Origin: Gaiellales bacterium
GTDB taxonomy: Bacteria > Actinomycetota > Thermoleophilia > RBG-16-64-13
DNA length: 33,281 nt
Direction of reading: 5' to 3'
Assembly: GCA_012719395.1 (NCBI GenBank)
Contig: JAAYAL010000083.1
Coordinates: forward strand, 1 to 33,281
The notes beneath the pieces are model-generated. The model made no database searches. It worked only from the letters and a program-made list of their open reading frames with translations, and was not told the DNA's origin. The number at the start of each line of letters is the position of its first letter. Positions within the stretch are counted from its first letter, which is position 1. Positions 31,123-33,281 of the stretch are shown piece after piece. The position numbers and the translations under genes are program-made.

Positions 31123-31632
31123 ATGACCCCTCCAGAGCCTGCCGGATCCGCCGATCCTGCGGTGCTGCAGTCGGGCGGTTGGTTCGATTGGGTGATCCGT
31201 GTTCGCTACTCGGAAACGGACGCTCAGCGGATCGTCCATCACGCCAACTACCTGGTCTACATGGAAGAGGCCCGGACCGAACTGGTTCGGGCCCTCGGTG
31301 TTCCCTACAAGGAGATGGAGGAGAGGGGCTGCAGCATCGTGGTGGCAGGAGCGGAATGCTCCTTCCGGGCCTCGGCCGTGTTCGATGACCTCATCCGGGT
31401 TCGCACGCGGGTGGAGCGGGTGAGGAGCCGCGAGGTGTCATTCCAGTTCCGGCTCGAAGATGCGCAGAACGGGCGTTTGCTGGCCGAGGGCCGCACGCGT
31501 CACGTCTTTGTCGATGGCTCGGGGAAGGTCATCACCGGGCCGGAATGGATAGTGCGCGGCCTGCAGGGCGACGGCCGGCCGCGCCGGTTCCAGCATCGCG
31601 AGAGCTTCGCTAGTAGAGATCCAGTTCGATAG
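31123..31632 (+). CDS. Acyl-CoA thioesterase, hotdog fold (YbgC/FadM type)
   Basis: A 4HBT-type single-hotdog thioesterase of 169 residues that hydrolyses acyl-CoA to free acid and CoA. The signature VRYSETDAQRIVHHANY contains catalytic Asp33; the usual Gly three residues later (DxxG) is Arg, a mild departure. EEARTEL and the central beta strands (IVVAGAECSFRAS, REVSFQFRLED) follow. An N-terminal Pro/Ala-rich stretch of about 20 residues and a 25-residue C-terminal tail are extra. Start ATG 31123, or GTG 31120. It is coupled in an operon with the hydratase. Its 3' end overlaps the convergent membrane-protein gene by 23 bp. Confidence 0.9.
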   Translation: MTPPEPAGSADPAVLQSGGWFDWVIRVRYSETDAQRIVHHANYLVYMEEARTELVRALGVPYKEMEERGCSIVVAGAECSFRASAVFDDLIRVRTRVERVRSREVSFQFRLEDAQNGRLLAEGRTRHVFVDGSGKVITGPEWIVRGLQGDGRPRRFQHRESFASRDPVR

Positions 31633-32494
31633 AGCTGACGCCTGCCTTGAGGCTCACCTCCAGTGCACTTCCGCCTCCCCTGTGCACGAGGACTCCCCCG
31701 CCCTGCGCATCGAAGCCCTCTGTGTCGAGAGACGTGAGCCCTGTCTCTCCTCTCACAGTGATGGAGAGGCTGCGGGGGAAACTGATGCGGTAGCTTCCTA
31801 CCCCTCCGGTGAGATCCAGTCGGGCGCCGGGCACCACGTTGGGTCCCACGACGACGGTGGCCGAACTGGCCCCGGTGTTGATCTGGAGGCTCCCCAGGGT
31901 GACGTTGGTCAAGTCCAGCTCATAGCTCGCGGCGCCACCGTTCACGGTGATGTCCCAGGGGATGCCCTGCCTCAGAGTGATGTGGATGCCCTCGTTCTTC
32001 GACCCTCCCCCAAATCCAGGCATCCACCAGCTCTCGCCTCTTGGCCTGACCTCGAGCCGATAGCGGCCACTCTCGGCGGACTGCTCCACCCGCAACTGAG
32101 GGCGCGTGCGGTAGGTGCCGGAGACGGTGGTGTCGATATCCTGCCCTTGCAGTGTCAAGCGTGAAGCCGCAACAGTCAGCTCGGCGCTGCCCTGGCTGAT
32201 TCCCGCGGCCGAAGGCCCGGTGATGGTCTGTTCCTCCGCGGCAGTCCAGCTTGTTCCCCACAGCCCCCATGCCGCTGCCACGGTTCCCACCAGGATCAGA
32301 GCCATGAGCACGGTGGCCACCACGGGCTTGGAGCGGCCCAGCAGGAGTTGGATGCCGATCATGACCAGGACGATGGGCCATAGCTGCAGGAGGGAGAGGA
32401 GAAACGCCCAATCGAGCCGGCCCAGGCTTGCTCCGAGCAACAGGGCACCGGCAACCATGATCGCGAGACCCCAGATGAACCTGCCCGGCTTCAT
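31610..32494 (-). CDS. LiaF-like membrane protein with extracytoplasmic beta domain
   Basis: A 294-residue protein with three predicted membrane helices (about 7-24, 30-52, 57-78). A long Thr/Ser/Gly-rich beta region follows (about 90-294), made of repeating strand motifs such as ASYELDLTNVTLGSLQINTG and GVGSYRISFPRSLSI, similar to the DUF4097/toast-rack solenoid of LiaF/YvqF-type and anti-sigma-linked proteins. Such proteins sense or modulate cell-envelope stress. ATG 32494 overlaps the upstream gene's stop (ATGA) and gives a clean membrane N-terminus, so the longer frame from 32551 is rejected. The final residues VSSIELDLY suggest the solenoid continues to the end. No two-component genes are adjacent. 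Confidence 0.8.
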   Translation of the reverse strand: MKPGRFIWGLAIMVAGALLLGASLGRLDWAFLLSLLQLWPIVLVMIGIQLLLGRSKPVVATVLMALILVGTVAAAWGLWGTSWTAAEEQTITGPSAAGISQGSAELTVAASRLTLQGQDIDTTVSGTYRTRPQLRVEQSAESGRYRLEVRPRGESWWMPGFGGGSKNEGIHITLRQGIPWDITVNGGAASYELDLTNVTLGSLQINTGASSATVVVGPNVVPGARLDLTGGVGSYRISFPRSLSITVRGETGLTSLDTEGFDAQGGGVLVHRGGGSALEVSLKAGVSSIELDLY

Positions 32495-32829
32495 TGCGTG
32501 CGGCCCCGCAACAGGATGTAGGCGCCCACGGCGATGAGCGCCACCGGCCACAGCCTGCTCCAGTCCCAGAAGGAACCCCAGAACTGCCGGGCCAGGAAGA
32601 GGAGACCCAGGATCACCACGACTATCCCCGCGATCATGCGGCGGCGGGCGGTGACACTCTGGTCTGTAACCTCCGGCTCCTGCCGCGAGGGAAGCGCCGG
32701 TGGCTCAGGCGGCGCGTAGGTTGGCGGCGGCTCCACGGGTGCCGATCCCGTGGGCGGGCCGTACGGCGCCGTGGGTGGCCCACCACTGTCAGGACGCTGT
32801 TCCTCGGGCGTTTCCGGTGCGACTGACAT
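32491..32829 (-). CDS. Pro-rich LiaI-like two-helix membrane protein (DUF5668-type)
   Basis: A 112-residue protein. The first 50 residues are Pro/Glu/Ser-rich and likely cytoplasmic, with PPPTYAPPEPPALP near the middle. Two membrane helices follow (about 66-82 and 90-107) separated by FWGSFWDWSRLWP, the aromatic turn typical of LiaI/LiaF-like membrane domains (compare LLQLWPIVLV in the neighbour). A strong GGAGGAG site precedes the ATG. Its stop overlaps the next gene's start, so the two proteins are made together and probably form a complex in the membrane. It lies 18 bp downstream of the disrupted PolX/PHP gene. Confidence 0.8.
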   Translation of the reverse strand: MSVAPETPEEQRPDSGGPPTAPYGPPTGSAPVEPPPTYAPPEPPALPSRQEPEVTDQSVTARRRMIAGIVVVILGLLFLARQFWGSFWDWSRLWPVALIAVGAYILLRGRTQ

Positions 32830-32847
32830 ACTCCTCCTCTCCTTCAG

Positions 32848-33158
32848 CTACCGCGTGTCCTTGGCCGCTTTGAGCATATCGCACAGCCGCGGCCATGGTG
32901 CGGTGTTCAGCACGTCACCTGCCTGCACCCAGCCCCTACGCGCTTGACCTACCCCGAAACGCAGCAAATCGAACCCCGCGGTGTCGTGCGCGTCGCTGTT
33001 GATGACGAGGGTGACCCCGTGATCGCGGGCGAGGCGGGAGGCGCGTGCGGGCAAATCGAGGCGTTCGAAGCTGGAGTTGATCTCCAAGGCCGTTCGGGTG
33101 GTGGCGGCGATCTGGACCAGCCGCTCCATGTCGAGGGCATACGCCGACCGTCGGCCTA
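32848..33158 (-). pseudogene. PolX-type PHP domain, C-terminal fragment cut by an insertion
   Basis: About 103 residues of the PHP phosphoesterase domain found at the C-terminus of bacterial/archaeal-type DNA polymerase X: LGRRSAYALDMERL, then ALEINSSFERLDL, VINSDAH (metal-binding Asp and His) and ARRGWVQAGDVLNT at the end. The frame is open upstream of ATG 33129 and continues as LGRR up to 33158, where sequence homology stops and an IS630-type end begins. The polymerase and the rest of the PHP domain are therefore separated from this fragment or lost. A stand-alone PHP phosphatase origin cannot be excluded. Confidence 0.75.
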
Positions 33159-33281
33159 GTGTCCTGCGTCTGAAGTCCTCTTACGCGGTCTCGCGTGACA
33201 GAGGATGTCGTCTGGTTGCTTGGTCCAGGTGAAGGGGTGACAGCGCTCGTTCCAGCCGTCGATGAAGCGGCGGATGGCGGC
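33156..33281 (-). mobile_element. IS630-family insertion sequence, transposase C-terminus (partial)
   Basis: The minus strand enters from the window edge with 41 residues that match the end of IS630-family DDE transposases: IRRFIDGWNERCHPFTWTK, then PDDIL and a basic tail ending SDAGH. The element's end is inferred to lie at 33159 beside the dinucleotide TA (33157-33158), since IS630 elements insert at TA, often inside CTAG, which is what is seen here. The rest of the element lies outside the window. Confidence 0.8.

Noticed and set aside
1-33281. CRISPR arrays, tRNA and rRNA genes
   Set aside because: I looked for evenly spaced direct repeats, tRNA-like ends and rRNA-conserved stretches and saw none; a program scan would be more sensitive.

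Overview
The window is GC-rich and densely coded, with many GTG starts and many 1-4 bp start/stop overlaps. It reads as chromosomal DNA of a bacterium close to anaerobic Actinomycetota lineages. That placement is inferred from a lipoprotein with a Thr/Ala-rich linker, a DUF6049-like secreted protein next to an anti-sigma-type ATPase, indolepyruvate:ferredoxin oxidoreductase, and two radical SAM enzymes. No rRNA, tRNA or CRISPR array was seen.

Layout. 1-108 is a long imperfect palindrome. 137-2651 (minus) is a polar amino acid ABC transporter operon (ATPase, permease, lipoprotein binding subunit) with a hairpin after the binding-protein gene. 2795-8033 (plus) is a tightly packed run: TatD-linked-type radical SAM protein, inositol-monophosphatase-like protein, AmrS-type radical SAM enzyme, degenerate anti-sigma ATPase, and a large exported membrane-anchored protein. 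8005-11429 carries a CoA-binding protein, a sirtuin plus gamma-carbonic-anhydrase-like pair, a TetR regulator with a candidate operator, a 65-residue protein and a YfcE-type phosphoesterase, closed by a perfect 22-bp hairpin.

11541-18287 (minus) is the most unusual block: a CorC/HlyC membrane protein, a 1377-residue orphan dikinase (large unknown N-terminal region, PPDK-type ATP-grasp, C-terminal phosphohistidine domain, no PEP/pyruvate barrel) and an enlarged divergent GAPDH. 18491-22569 (minus) holds 3-hydroxyacyl-CoA dehydrogenase, endonuclease III and iorB/iorA. 22902-23816 is the wreck of a xanthine-dehydrogenase-type operon (2Fe-2S, molybdenum-subunit tail, internally deleted FAD subunit) leading by an ATGA overlap into an intact-looking adenine deaminase-like gene.

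25601-31632 contains two divergent metallo-beta-lactamase-fold hydrolases. The plus-strand one heads an overlapping series with an M24 peptidase and a MeaB GTPase, followed by a small Cys-rich ORF, enoyl-CoA hydratase and acyl-CoA thioesterase. 31610-33158 (minus) is a two-gene LiaI/LiaF-like membrane operon downstream of a PolX-type PHP gene, which is cut by an IS630-family element running off the right edge.

Functionally the genes suggest an amino-acid and acyl-CoA-metabolising anaerobe: amino acid uptake, oxidative decarboxylation of aryl-pyruvates, beta-oxidation-type steps (dehydrogenase, hydratase, thioesterase), a methylmalonyl-CoA mutase chaperone, and partly lost purine oxidation.
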